DNA of 36,823 nt from CALJIC01 sp039805565 (lineage in GTDB: Bacteria > Chloroflexota > Chloroflexia > Chloroflexales > Roseiflexaceae): assembly GCA_039805565.1 (NCBI GenBank), contig JBDLTZ010000116.1, positions 1 through 36,823 of the forward strand, read 5' to 3'. Of the stretch, positions 23,763 through 32,774 are shown piece by piece. Numbering within the stretch: the stretch's first letter is position 1; each line of letters begins with the position of its first letter. Under the pieces are notes generated by a model. The model saw only the letters and a program-made list of their open reading frames with translations, searched no databases and was not told where the DNA came from. The position numbers and the translations under genes were made by a program.

Positions 23763-24863
23763 TCACCCACTATGGGATGTGGGGTGCGGCCGTGAGCGGG
23801 TGAGCGCGAGCCACATCGCCAGTGCGGCGGCCAGGCACAGCCCGGCGAGGGCTGCGGGCGCGGCGAGGGCCCCTGCGGCCCCGGCGGCTCCCGGTAGCCC
23901 GCCCACGGCCACGGCGAGACCGAGCGCGAGCCCGGTGGCGGTTGCCGGGGAGTGCGGCATCTGGCGCGAGAGCGCGGCCAGCGCGGCGGGGGTGGCGGAC
24001 TGAAGCAGCGCGACGCCGGGGATCAGCAGAGTGAGGCTATCGCCGGCGAGCGCCAGGAGCGGCGCGGCGAGCGCCAGCGCCCCAACAGTGTAGCGTCGCC
24101 AGCCGACCTGGTCGGCCAGCGGACCTCCGAGGAGCTTGCCGAGCGCCGCCGCGAGCGCGAGCGCCAGCAGCGCCTCGTACCGGCCCTGGAACAGGAAGTC
24201 CACCGTGCTCCAGATCAGCGAGCGCAGTGCGATGGCGGCCAGCAGCACCACCATCACGAGGTCGTGGGGGTCGAAGTGCTGAGTGCTGAGTGCTGAGTAC
24301 TGAGTGCTGAGTGCTGAGGGCCAAGTGCTAAGTGCTGAGGGCAGCCGTGCCACGGCCAAAGCAAGCAGCGCCAGCGGAGGCAGGAAGGCCCACCAGGCGG
24401 CGGAGCCGGAGGCGGCCAGCATCCCGCCGAGCGCCAGACCCACCACCCCAGGCGCCGCGAACAGTCCCGGTCCTGCGGCCCGCCCTCCTGAGGCCGCGAG
24501 CGCCAGCGCGCCCCCGCCGACGTGGAACAGCGCCCCGCCGACCCCCGCGAGCGCTACCGCTGCGCGCAGCCCCGTGTCGCTGCTCCCAGAGACGCTCTCG
24601 CCTCTGGGGGCGCCCGCAAGAGCCAGTGCCGCCCCGATCAACAGCAGCCCTGCCAGCGCCGCGGCCCGTGGCTGGCGCGCCCGGTCTACCAGGAACCCGG
24701 CGAGCGGCTGGCCACCGAACGCCAGCGCGTTGTAGAGCAGCACCAGCAGCGCCACATCCGCCAGCGGCATGGCGCGGCTGAGCCCGCCGAGCAGGAAGCC
24801 GGCGGCGCCGTCGCTCAGGCCGTGCGAGAGCCCGAGGATAAGCGGTGCGCGGAGTTGGCGCAT
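23763..24863 (-). CDS. Major facilitator-like membrane transporter with in-frame heptamer insert
   Basis: This 366-residue, very hydrophobic protein has about ten to twelve helices. The N-terminal half has GLSHGLSDGAAGFLLGG and YNALAFGGQPLAGFLVDRARQPR, an MFS-type loop 2-3 motif. A matching YEALLALALAAALGKLLGGPLADQVGWRR element follows in the second half. These two GPLADR-like signatures indicate MFS. Residues about 176-196, at the central loop between halves, are encoded by nine tandem heptamers and read SALSTWP, SALSTQY, SALSTQH. The start is 4 nt after the stop of the small membrane-protein gene (24868), so translation is probably coupled. Substrate unknown. Position between zwf and opcA suggests metabolite transport, but this is only context. 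Confidence 0.8.
   Translation of the reverse strand: MRQLRAPLILGLSHGLSDGAAGFLLGGLSRAMPLADVALLVLLYNALAFGGQPLAGFLVDRARQPRAAALAGLLLIGAALALAGAPRGESVSGSSDTGLRAAVALAGVGGALFHVGGGALALAASGGRAAGPGLFAAPGVVGLALGGMLAASGSAAWWAFLPPLALLALAVARLPSALSTWPSALSTQYSALSTQHFDPHDLVMVVLLAAIALRSLIWSTVDFLFQGRYEALLALALAAALGKLLGGPLADQVGWRRYTVGALALAAPLLALAGDSLTLLIPGVALLQSATPAALAALSRQMPHSPATATGLALGLAVAVGGLPGAAGAAGALAAPAALAGLCLAAALAMWLALTRSRPHPTSHSG
24276..24338 (-). repeat. Nine tandem heptamers inside the MFS gene
   Basis: Nine period-7 units, mostly GTGCTGA on the plus strand (variants GTACTGA, GTGCTAA, GGGCCAA), total 63 bp, or 21 codons, so the frame is kept. The array encodes a 7-residue repeat (SALSTQH type) at the expected cytosolic central loop. 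Confidence 0.95.
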
Positions 24864-24867
24864 AGCG

Positions 24868-25284
24868 TCACATCTGATTCAGCGCGAGCCCAAGGCCGAA
24901 GATCAGCCCGTAGCTCACGACATTCATCACCAGCGCGCAGGCCCACGGCTTCCAGCGTGGCTGCTCGCCGCCGAGCCACTGGAGCAGCGCGCCCTCGACG
25001 GCCACCGAGAGCGCCCACGAGCCCAGCGCGATCTGTGTCGCGCTCGCGTCATCGGTGATGGCGCTCAAGAACACGACTGTGAGCACGATGCCGAGCAGCC
25101 CTGAGGCCATGTTAACCACCAGCGCGTCACGGGCCGAGCGTAGCAGCGGTGCCCAGCGCATGATGATCAGCGCGATGGTCTCAGACATCATCGCGATGAC
25201 GAGCGTTGCGACAACCGCCACGATGCCACCAAAGAGTAGCGCGGGGCCAGAGATCACGTCATGAACGATGGCGAGGTTGTTCAT
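24868..25284 (-). CDS. Small four-helix membrane protein, unknown function
   Basis: This 138-residue protein starts MNNLAIVHDVISGPALLFGG and has about four hydrophobic segments (about 12-38, 45-75, 83-100, 113-135). I do not recognise the family. The ATG at 25284 is chosen because the upstream 46 residues of the open frame are arginine-rich and unlike a membrane protein N-terminus. The ribosome site is weak (CAGG about 10 nt upstream). It lies between zwf (187 nt upstream) and the MFS gene (4 nt downstream) on the same strand, so it is likely part of the zwf-opcA unit. Confidence 0.7.
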   Translation of the reverse strand: MNNLAIVHDVISGPALLFGGIVAVVATLVIAMMSETIALIIMRWAPLLRSARDALVVNMASGLLGIVLTVVFLSAITDDASATQIALGSWALSVAVEGALLQWLGGEQPRWKPWACALVMNVVSYGLIFGLGLALNQM

Positions 25285-25444
25285 ATGAAAACCTGTCTCA
25301 GAAATAGCGAGCGTGTGAGCCACCACGCGCCATTCGCGGAGTCGCGGCGGGATGTGGTTTGGCAGAGCGCGGGCTACGTCAGCGAGCGGTCTTGCACAGT
25401 AGGCGCCCCTTCGCGCCAGCAAAAAGAGACAAGCCGGATGGACT

Positions 25445-25465
25445 ACTCAGGCCTCAAGCCTCACG
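25445..25465. repeat. Short heptamer array just after the zwf stop
   Basis: Three period-7 units, ACTCAGG, CCTCAAG and CCTCACG, lie within 7 nt of the zwf stop codon. They are degenerate relatives of the ACTCAAG array at 12229-12270. The rest of 25285-25471 shows no gene or clear regulatory site. Confidence 0.65.
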
Positions 25466-25471
25466 ACCGGG

Positions 25472-27007
<1,536 letters not shown>

Positions 27008-27039
27008 GGTGTCTCCTGCCGGTCGGTCGTGCCGCGGGC

Positions 27040-27067
27040 ATGATACCGCATACGCTGAACCGTGCAA
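27040..27067 (-). promoter_or_regulatory. Promoter candidate for zwf
   Basis: On the minus strand TTGCAC (27067-27062), 16-nt spacer, TATCAT (27045-27040). The -10 is good and the -35 weak. The leader to the ATG at 27007 would be about 25 nt. Confidence 0.4.
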
Positions 27068-27128
27068 GCTGAGTGCCACGGGTGTAAAGGGCTCACTCCT
27101 GCAAAAGCCCCACCACCAGGCCGGAGGG

Positions 27129-27195
27129 CGGTTGGCACGATGCGCGAGATCCAGCCCTCCATATCGAGAGCGCGCCCCCTGTATCGTGGCAACCG
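27129..27195. other. Inverted repeat in the zwf / secreted-protein divergent region
   Basis: CGGTTGGCACGATGC (27129-27143) and GTATCGTGGCAACCG (27181-27195) pair at 13 of 15 positions, with a 37-nt loop. It lies upstream of both divergent promoters, so it is more likely a regulator site or a remnant element than a terminator. Otherwise 27008-27313 holds only the promoters listed. Confidence 0.5.
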
Positions 27196-27249
27196 CGAGG
27201 TCGCTCTACGACGTCTTGTCCCAGATCTGAAAAAGAAGTGAGAAAGCTA

Positions 27250-27258
27250 TGATATAAT
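27250..27258 (+). promoter_or_regulatory. Extended -10 promoter of the secreted-protein gene
   Basis: TGA-TATAAT is a perfect TGn-extended consensus -10 in an AT-rich island. The start would be about 50 nt before the ATG at 27314. There is no convincing -35. Confidence 0.7.
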
Positions 27259-27313
27259 CGCCGTTAGTTTATAGTTTGAGACCATTTCGCCTCTCGTAGT
27301 AGCAGGACAACGA

Positions 27314-28387
27314 ATGCTCGGTTCCGCGCATCGCGTCCGTGCCGGAAGCCTGGTCACCGCGGTCGTGCTGTGGAGCGCTCTGCTCGCGCCTCCCGCCGCC
27401 GCAGCACCGCCCCCCCAGGTGGCGCCGAGCCAGCGCGAGGCCGTGGCCATAAGCCGTGACGGCGCTCTGCGCCTCGCCGCAGACTCATCGCCCGCGCCAA
27501 CAGCGTACGGCGACTATACCCGCTTCGGCACGCTCACCTCTCCCCCGCTGCCTCTCCCCGCCTTCCGAGCCCTGCGCGTCACCTACGGCGCCGACGTGCC
27601 CGCCGGCTCCGCCGCGCTGGTCGACGTGCGCGCCAGCGCGGATGGCACCCGCTGGACCCCGTGGGCCACCGAGGTTGCCGCCGACACCGAGGTGGAGTTC
27701 GCGAGCTACGCCCGCTTCGCACAGTACCGCGTCACGCTCCTCGGCGGGGAGTCGCCGGTGGTGCGGGGTGTGTCCGTGACACCAGCCCCGCGGCCAGCGC
27801 AGTTTGCCGCGCTGGAGGACGCGCCGCCGGTGGCCCCGACCTTCACTGTGCGGGCGACGCGCCAGGGCATGGTGGGCGGCCGCACCGCCAACGGTTACCG
27901 CATCCAGAAGCGCGATCGATTCGTGTCGCTGCCGTGTCGCTGCGTGCTCTCGAGCAACGGAGGCGGCGAGTACATGGTGCGCATCACCTACAACGGGCGT
28001 AGCGCTGTGGCGCCGGTGTACGACGTGGGGCCGTGGAACGTGCGGGACAACTACTGGGACCCGCAGGAGCAGCGCCACTTCTCCGACCTGCGCCAGGGGT
28101 GGCCGCAGGACCACGCGGCGTTCTTCGAGAAGCACAACGGCGGACGCGCGCACAAGGGGCGCGTGCGCTTCCCCACGGCGATCGACGTGGGTGATGGGGT
28201 GTGGTGGGACGAGCTAGGTATCAAGGGGGACCGCGCCGAGGTCGAGGTGACGTTCCTGTGGATGGGCCGTGACCCGCTCGAGGTCCAGGCTGAGCAGGCT
28301 GCACCACCTGCGCCCGAGCCTACGCCCGAGGCTGCGCCGCCTGCGCCCGAGGCTGTGCCGCCTGCGCCACCTGCCCCCGCCCCATAG
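27314..28387 (+). CDS. Secreted protein with signal peptide, possible double-psi beta-barrel-like domain
   Basis: The protein has 357 residues. The signal peptide (1 to about 31) has a basic start, hydrophobic core LVTAVVLWSALLA and an AAAA region for cleavage. Residues 45-150 look beta-rich (FRALRVTYGADVPAGSAALVDVRASADGTRWTPW), resembling a jelly-roll adhesion domain. Residues 170-305 contain FTVRATRQGMVGGRTANGYRIQKRDRFVSLPCRCVL, MVRITYNGRSAVAPVYDVGPWN and GVWWDELGIKGDRAEVEVTFLW. This pattern recalls secreted RlpA-like/double-psi barrel modules, but I am not certain. The last 45 residues are Pro/Ala/Glu-rich, as in a wall-associated or low-complexity tail. It has no operon partner and is divergent from zwf. 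Function unknown, probably extracellular. Confidence 0.75.
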   Translation: MLGSAHRVRAGSLVTAVVLWSALLAPPAAAAPPPQVAPSQREAVAISRDGALRLAADSSPAPTAYGDYTRFGTLTSPPLPLPAFRALRVTYGADVPAGSAALVDVRASADGTRWTPWATEVAADTEVEFASYARFAQYRVTLLGGESPVVRGVSVTPAPRPAQFAALEDAPPVAPTFTVRATRQGMVGGRTANGYRIQKRDRFVSLPCRCVLSSNGGGEYMVRITYNGRSAVAPVYDVGPWNVRDNYWDPQEQRHFSDLRQGWPQDHAAFFEKHNGGRAHKGRVRFPTAIDVGDGVWWDELGIKGDRAEVEVTFLWMGRDPLEVQAEQAAPPAPEPTPEAAPPAPEAVPPAPPAPAP

Positions 28388-28883
28388 GATACGCCCCACG
28401 GTGCGGGCGGCACGACCACGGTGCGGGCGCAGCAGCAACCCGGATCCTTTCGTCGAAGAGATACGAGGGGCTGCTGCGCCCCGGCGCATCGCCCGGACCA
28501 CCTCTCTCTGCAGCGTCTCACCAACGATCGTATACAATTGTATACAATATACCTTCGGCTGGGCCGCCAATGGCACACCCCCTGCTGTGCAGAGGCGGTG
28601 GTAGCCGTGCCAGCGCGGCTCGGTCGAAAGTCCTACATACAAATCGGCAGAACGGAGTATACTCATACATCGCGTCGCCGGAGATCAGCCGGCGGCGCGT
28701 CCTGATCTCCAACGACCTCTTCGCTCACAGACATCGCTCGCCCGCTTCCACCGAACCAGTACAGGCGGTCAACTGTCCGCCACAGCCGGGCACCGCCGCC
28801 CCTCATGCACCGCCTGCCCGCCGCGCGGCACGGCGGTCGCTTCGCGCGACGCGGCACGCCCATTCTCGTCACGAGGAGGAGAC
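28388..28883. other. 496-bp intergenic region upstream of the ABC exporter cluster
   Basis: No gene was found. It contains a 14-bp direct repeat, CCACGGTGCGGGCG (28396-28409 and 28416-28429), a decayed GAGGGG/CCCC hairpin (about 28463-28480), and an AT-rich operator-like region (28530-28550). A second dyad, GAGTATACTC (28655-28664), contains a good -10, TATACT (28658-28663). A strong AGGAGGAG ribosome site lies before the ATG at 28884. Confidence 0.6.
28530..28548. promoter_or_regulatory. Overlapping palindromes, GntR-type operator candidate
   Basis: GTATACAATTGTATAC (28530-28545) is a perfect 16-bp palindrome, and ATTGTATACAAT (28537-28548) is a perfect overlapping 12-bp one. TTGTATACAA is a known type of half-symmetric site for GntR/FCD-family regulators. 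It is the most AT-rich spot for hundreds of bases and lies upstream of the ABC exporter genes. Confidence 0.6.
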
Positions 28884-30710
28884 ATGGAACAGCTCCGCCA
28901 CCTGTGGCCGTTCGTCGGCGTCTACAGGCGACGCATCGCCCTCGGCGCGCTCTGCGCGATCATCGCCACCGCCGCCGCCGCCACCATCCCCCAGATCCTG
29001 CGGGTGGCCGTGGACAGTCTCAACACCCGCGGCATCGTCTCCGCCGACCTGCTGCGCTACGGCGGGCTGCTCGTCCTCGCCGCGGCCGTCGAGGGCGTGC
29101 TGCGCTTTGGGCAGCGCACCCTGATGATGGGCTCGGCGCACCTGGTGGACTACGACATGCGCGCCGCCGTCTTCAAGCGGCTGCTCGCGCTCGACCAGGG
29201 GTTCTACGGGCGCATGCACACCGGCGACCTGATGACCCGCGTCACCAACGACCTCTCCGCCGTGCGCATGTTCGTCGGCCCCGGCATCAGCAACCTGTCC
29301 GGCGCCGGCCTGCTGATCGTCGTCTCCACGGTGCTGATGTTCTTCGCCCAGCCGTTGCTGGCGCTGGTGGTGCTGATTATCCTGCCGAGCGTGGCCGTGC
29401 TCTTCGTGGTGATCGGCGGGCGCATGCGGAAGATCTTCCGCCACGTGCAGGACCAGTTCGGCGAGCTCTCCACCCGCGCCCAGGAGAACTTCAGCGGCAT
29501 CCGCACCATCAAGGCCTACGCCCAGGAGGAGGCCGAGATCCGCGTCTTCCGCGAGGAGAACGAGAAGTACCGCGCGCTCAACCTGCGCTACGTGCTGCTC
29601 TCCGGCCTGCTCTGGCCGATCATCGGCCTGGTGCTCGGCACTACCGGCGCGCTGGTGCTGCTGGTGGGCGGGCGCATGGTGGCGGCCGGCGAGATGACCG
29701 TGGGCGAGCTGGTGCTGTTCAATGCGTACCTGGCCCTGCTCGGCTGGCCGGTGATCGCCATGGGCTGGACGGTGGACCTCTACCAGCAGGCCGCGGCCTC
29801 GATGGTCCGCATCGCCGAGGTGCTCAACCGCCGCCCGGACATCGCCACCAGCCCCGACGCCCCGTCCAGCTTCGAGGTCCAGGGCGACGTCGAGCTGCGC
29901 GACGTGGGGATCCGCTTCAGCTACGAGATCGCGGAGGGCTCCGCCGACCACCAGCCGCCAGCAGCCGACGACGTTGATCGGTCGTCGGTCGTCGGCCGCC
30001 AGTCGTCTGTGGGCTGGGTCCTGCGCCACATCTCCTTCCACGTCCCGCGCGGCTCGTCGCTGGCGATCGTGGGGGCCACCGGCGTGGGCAAGACCACCCT
30101 GGTGAACCTGCTGGCGCGCGTGCGTGACCCGGACGAGGGGCAGGTGCTGGTGGACGGCTGTGACGTGCGCGAGCTGCCGCTCGACGGCCTGCGCCGCGGC
30201 ATCGGCTACGTGCCGCAAGACACCTTCCTCTTCAGCATCCCGATCAAGGAGAACGTCACCTTCGGCCGCCCCGACGCCAGCGACGATGAGATCCAGCGCG
30301 CGCTCACCGTCTCGCGCCTGAGCAACGATCTGGTGCAGTTCCCCGGCGGGATCGAGACCATGATCGGCGAGCGCGGCGTGACCCTCTCCGGCGGGCAGAA
30401 GCAGCGCACCGCCATCGCCCGCGCCGTGCTGCGCGACCCGGCCGTGCTGGTGCTGGACGACGCGCTCTCCAGCGTGGACACCCACACCGCATCCGAGATC
30501 CTGGCCGGGCTGCGCGAGGTGATGCGCGGCCGCACCAGCATCATCATCGCCCAGCGCATCGCCACCGTGAAGGACGCCGACCAGATCATCGTGCTGCACG
30601 ATGGGGGCATCGCCGAGCGCGGTACGCACCGCGAGCTGGTGGAGCTGGGCGGGCGCTACGCCGACATGTACCGCCGCGAGCTGCTGCAGGCTGAGCTGGA
30701 AGAGGAGTAG
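28884..30710 (+). CDS. ABC exporter half-transporter, degenerate-site subunit (pair 1)
   Basis: This 608-residue protein has six N-terminal helices (type IV exporter fold, PF00664) followed by a nucleotide-binding domain. Walker A is GATGVGKTT (K403) and the signature LSGGQKQR is normal. Walker B reads VLVLDDALSSVD, with Asp526 in place of the catalytic Glu, and the switch His is Gln557 (IIIAQRIATV). This combination marks the degenerate-site subunit of heterodimeric exporters such as TM287/288 or BmrCD. The partner is the next gene, 72 nt downstream. Between the A-loop Tyr347 and Val379 there are 31 residues, against 5 in the partner, and they are encoded by heptamer repeats. Probable substrates are lipids or drugs, not deducible. 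The ATG has AGGAGGAG upstream. Confidence 0.94.
   Translation: MEQLRHLWPFVGVYRRRIALGALCAIIATAAAATIPQILRVAVDSLNTRGIVSADLLRYGGLLVLAAAVEGVLRFGQRTLMMGSAHLVDYDMRAAVFKRLLALDQGFYGRMHTGDLMTRVTNDLSAVRMFVGPGISNLSGAGLLIVVSTVLMFFAQPLLALVVLIILPSVAVLFVVIGGRMRKIFRHVQDQFGELSTRAQENFSGIRTIKAYAQEEAEIRVFREENEKYRALNLRYVLLSGLLWPIIGLVLGTTGALVLLVGGRMVAAGEMTVGELVLFNAYLALLGWPVIAMGWTVDLYQQAAASMVRIAEVLNRRPDIATSPDAPSSFEVQGDVELRDVGIRFSYEIAEGSADHQPPAADDVDRSSVVGRQSSVGWVLRHISFHVPRGSSLAIVGATGVGKTTLVNLLARVRDPDEGQVLVDGCDVRELPLDGLRRGIGYVPQDTFLFSIPIKENVTFGRPDASDDEIQRALTVSRLSNDLVQFPGGIETMIGERGVTLSGGQKQRTAIARAVLRDPAVLVLDDALSSVDTHTASEILAGLREVMRGRTSIIIAQRIATVKDADQIIVLHDGGIAERGTHRELVELGGRYADMYRRELLQAELEEE
29946..30015 (+). repeat. In-frame heptamer array in ABC gene 1
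   Basis: Ten period-7 units occur here. The first four are of GACCACC/GACGACG type and the later ones of GTCGTCG/GTCGTCT type, which is the reverse-complement orientation. CGACGAC and GTCGTCG can pair as a hairpin around TTGAT. It encodes the extra loop between A-loop and Walker A strand. Confidence 0.8.
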
Positions 30711-30760
30711 GGGAGGCCCGGAGGGCCTGGCCCTCCGCGCCCCCCCTTCCGCCGCCAGGG
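30711..30760. repeat. GC-rich palindromic spacer between ABC genes 1 and 2
   Basis: GGAGGGCCTGGCCCTCC (30720-30736) is palindromic apart from its centre. It begins GGGGAGGCCCGGAGGG right after the stop, resembling the minus-strand reading of 2823-2838. The ribosome site GGGAGG for the next gene follows. Confidence 0.55.
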
Positions 30761-30782
30761 CGAGCATAGGGAGGAATGATCA

Positions 30783-32570
30783 ATGTCAGCGGGTTTCCAG
30801 GACGACGAGATCCTCGGCAAAGCGTACGACTCGAAGCTGGTCGCCCGGCTTGGGACGTTTGTGGCGCCCTACTGGCGCATGGTAGCCGCCGCACTGCTGC
30901 TCATGCTGCTCGGCGCCGCCGTCGAGCTGCTGCCGCCCTATCTGGTGCGTGAGGCGATCGACGGGCCGATCGCGCGCGGCGACGTGGCCGGCATTCTGCC
31001 GATCTTCGGCGTGTACATGCTCGCGCTGCTGGCCGCCTTCGGCTTCCGCTACGGCCAGACCTACATCATGAACTCGGTGGGCCAGAAGGTGATGGTTGAC
31101 ATCCGCATGCGGATCTTCAGCCACATCCAGCGCATGAGCCTCGGCTTCTTCGACAAGAACCCGGTGGGCCGGCTGATCACCCGCCTCAGCAATGATGTGG
31201 ACGCGCTCAACGAGTTCATCACCCAGGGCACCGTGGCCCTGCTGGGTGACCTGGTGCGCCTGGTGCTGGTGATCATCACCATGCTGGCGCTGAACTGGCG
31301 GCTGGCGCTGATCAGCTTCATCATGTTTCCGGTGATCATCGCCGTGACCACGGTCTTCCAGAAGATCATGCGCGGCATCTACCGCCAGGTGCGCCAGCGC
31401 ATCGCGCGCATCAACGCCTACCTGAATGAGCAGATCACCGGCATCCTGGTGACGCAGCTCTTCAGCCGCGAGGAGCGCAGCCGCATGCGCTTCAAGGAGC
31501 TCAGCCAGGACTACCTCGAGGCCCAGCTGCACTCGAACACGACCTTCGCGATCTTCTTCCCGCTGATCAGCTTCGTCTCGGTCACGGCCACCGCGGTGCT
31601 GCTGAACCTTGGCGGGCAGGTTGTGCTGGCCGACCTCGCGACCCTCGGCATGCTGGTGGCCTTCATCCAGTACACCGACCAGGCGTTCCAGCCCATCCGC
31701 CAGATCGCCGAGCGCTACAACACGCTCCAGGGCGCTATGGCCTCCTCGGAGCGCGTCTTCGGCGTGCTTGATACCCCCGAAGGGGTCGTGGACCCGGCCG
31801 AGCCCGTGGGCCTGGCGAAGCCCGTGCGCGGCGAGATCGTCTTCAAGGACGTGGTATTCGGCTACAACCCGGACGAGCCGGTGCTGAAGGGCATCTCGTT
31901 CACCATCCCCGCCGGCCAGAGCGTGGCGGTGGTGGGGGCCACCGGCGCGGGCAAGACCAGCCTGGTGAGCCTGATGGCGCGCTTCTACGACATCCAGCAG
32001 GGGAGCATCACGCTGGACGGAGTGGACATCCGCCACGTGCGCCAGGCCGAGCTGCGCCGCCACGTCAGCGCCGTCCCGCAGGACCCGGTCTGCTTCAGCG
32101 GGACGATCGCCTCGAACATCCGTCTGCACGACGAGAGCATTACGGACGAGCAGCTGCGCCACGCGGCCGAGGTGGCGAACGCCGCGCCGTTCATCGAGAG
32201 GCTGCCTGGCCAGTACGACTACGAGGTGCGCGAGCGCGGCAGCAACCTCTCGGTGGGGCAGCGCCAGCTGCTGGCCTTCTCGCGCGCGATCGCCTTCAAC
32301 CCCGAGGTGCTGCTGATCCTGGACGAGGCCACCAGCAGCGTAGACACCGAGACCGAGGCGCTGATGCAGACGGCGGTGGACCGCCTGATGCACGGCCGCA
32401 CGAGCATTGTGATCGCGCACCGCCTGAGCACCATCCGCAACGTGGACCGCATCCTGGTGCTGCACCGCGGCAAGCTGATGGAGGACGGCAGCCACGAGGA
32501 GCTGCTGGCGAAGCGCGGCTACTACCACCGGCTGTACCAGCTCCAGTTCGCCGAGCAGGTGGCGAGCTAG
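30783..32570 (+). CDS. ABC exporter half-transporter, consensus-site subunit (pair 1)
   Basis: This 595-residue ABC exporter protein has six helices and a nucleotide-binding domain. Walker A is GATGAGKTS. The signature is LSVGQRQ (residues 489-493), deviating from LSGGQ. Walker B LLILDEATSSVD has catalytic Glu515, and switch His546 is present (IVIAHRLSTI). Catalytic Glu and His here, with a deviant signature, exactly complement the gene before it. A dimer would therefore have one active and one degenerate ATP site. The A-loop to Walker A strand spacing is the normal five residues (FGYNPDEPVLKG), so no insert is present. The ATG is preceded by GGGAGG. The stop is followed immediately by heptamers. 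Confidence 0.95.
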   Translation: MSAGFQDDEILGKAYDSKLVARLGTFVAPYWRMVAAALLLMLLGAAVELLPPYLVREAIDGPIARGDVAGILPIFGVYMLALLAAFGFRYGQTYIMNSVGQKVMVDIRMRIFSHIQRMSLGFFDKNPVGRLITRLSNDVDALNEFITQGTVALLGDLVRLVLVIITMLALNWRLALISFIMFPVIIAVTTVFQKIMRGIYRQVRQRIARINAYLNEQITGILVTQLFSREERSRMRFKELSQDYLEAQLHSNTTFAIFFPLISFVSVTATAVLLNLGGQVVLADLATLGMLVAFIQYTDQAFQPIRQIAERYNTLQGAMASSERVFGVLDTPEGVVDPAEPVGLAKPVRGEIVFKDVVFGYNPDEPVLKGISFTIPAGQSVAVVGATGAGKTSLVSLMARFYDIQQGSITLDGVDIRHVRQAELRRHVSAVPQDPVCFSGTIASNIRLHDESITDEQLRHAAEVANAAPFIERLPGQYDYEVRERGSNLSVGQRQLLAFSRAIAFNPEVLLILDEATSSVDTETEALMQTAVDRLMHGRTSIVIAHRLSTIRNVDRILVLHRGKLMEDGSHEELLAKRGYYHRLYQLQFAEQVAS

Positions 32571-32725
32571 TGCTGAGTGCTGAGCCTTGAGGCGGCAGCG
32601 CGAGCGCAGCGGCAGCGCGCACAACGATGCCAGCGCTCGACCTGTCTGGTGTGCGGAACGTTCCGTGGAAACACCCGGGTCACCTTACCCACCGGACAGG
32701 TCGGGCAACGCGGCATAGGGCGGCG
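32571..32725. repeat. Composite intergenic element, copy A
   Basis: Three heptamers (TGCTGAG, TGCTGAG, CCTTGAG; 32571-32591) start right after the ABC 2 stop. GGCGGCAGCG follows, then a 31-bp segment at 32626-32656 that matches copy B (36683-36713) at 27 of 31 positions. Finally CGACCTGTCTGGT (32638-32650) and ACCGGACAGGTCG (32691-32703) form a 13-bp stem with one G-T pair. Confidence 0.85.
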
Positions 32726-32774
32726 CATCGGCTGTGCAGCTCGGATGCAGATTTTCGAACCGAACGGAGCTACC

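Noticed and set aside
28396..28429. 14-bp direct repeat CCACGGTGCGGGCG as an attachment site
   Set aside because: No integrase, tRNA or mobile gene nearby, and the copies are only 20 bp apart. Simple local duplication is more likely.
32577..32774. N-terminal extension of ABC gene 3
   Set aside because: The stretch is the repeat/hairpin element shared with 36586-36770. The exporter fold starts after ATG 32775, which has its own ribosome site.
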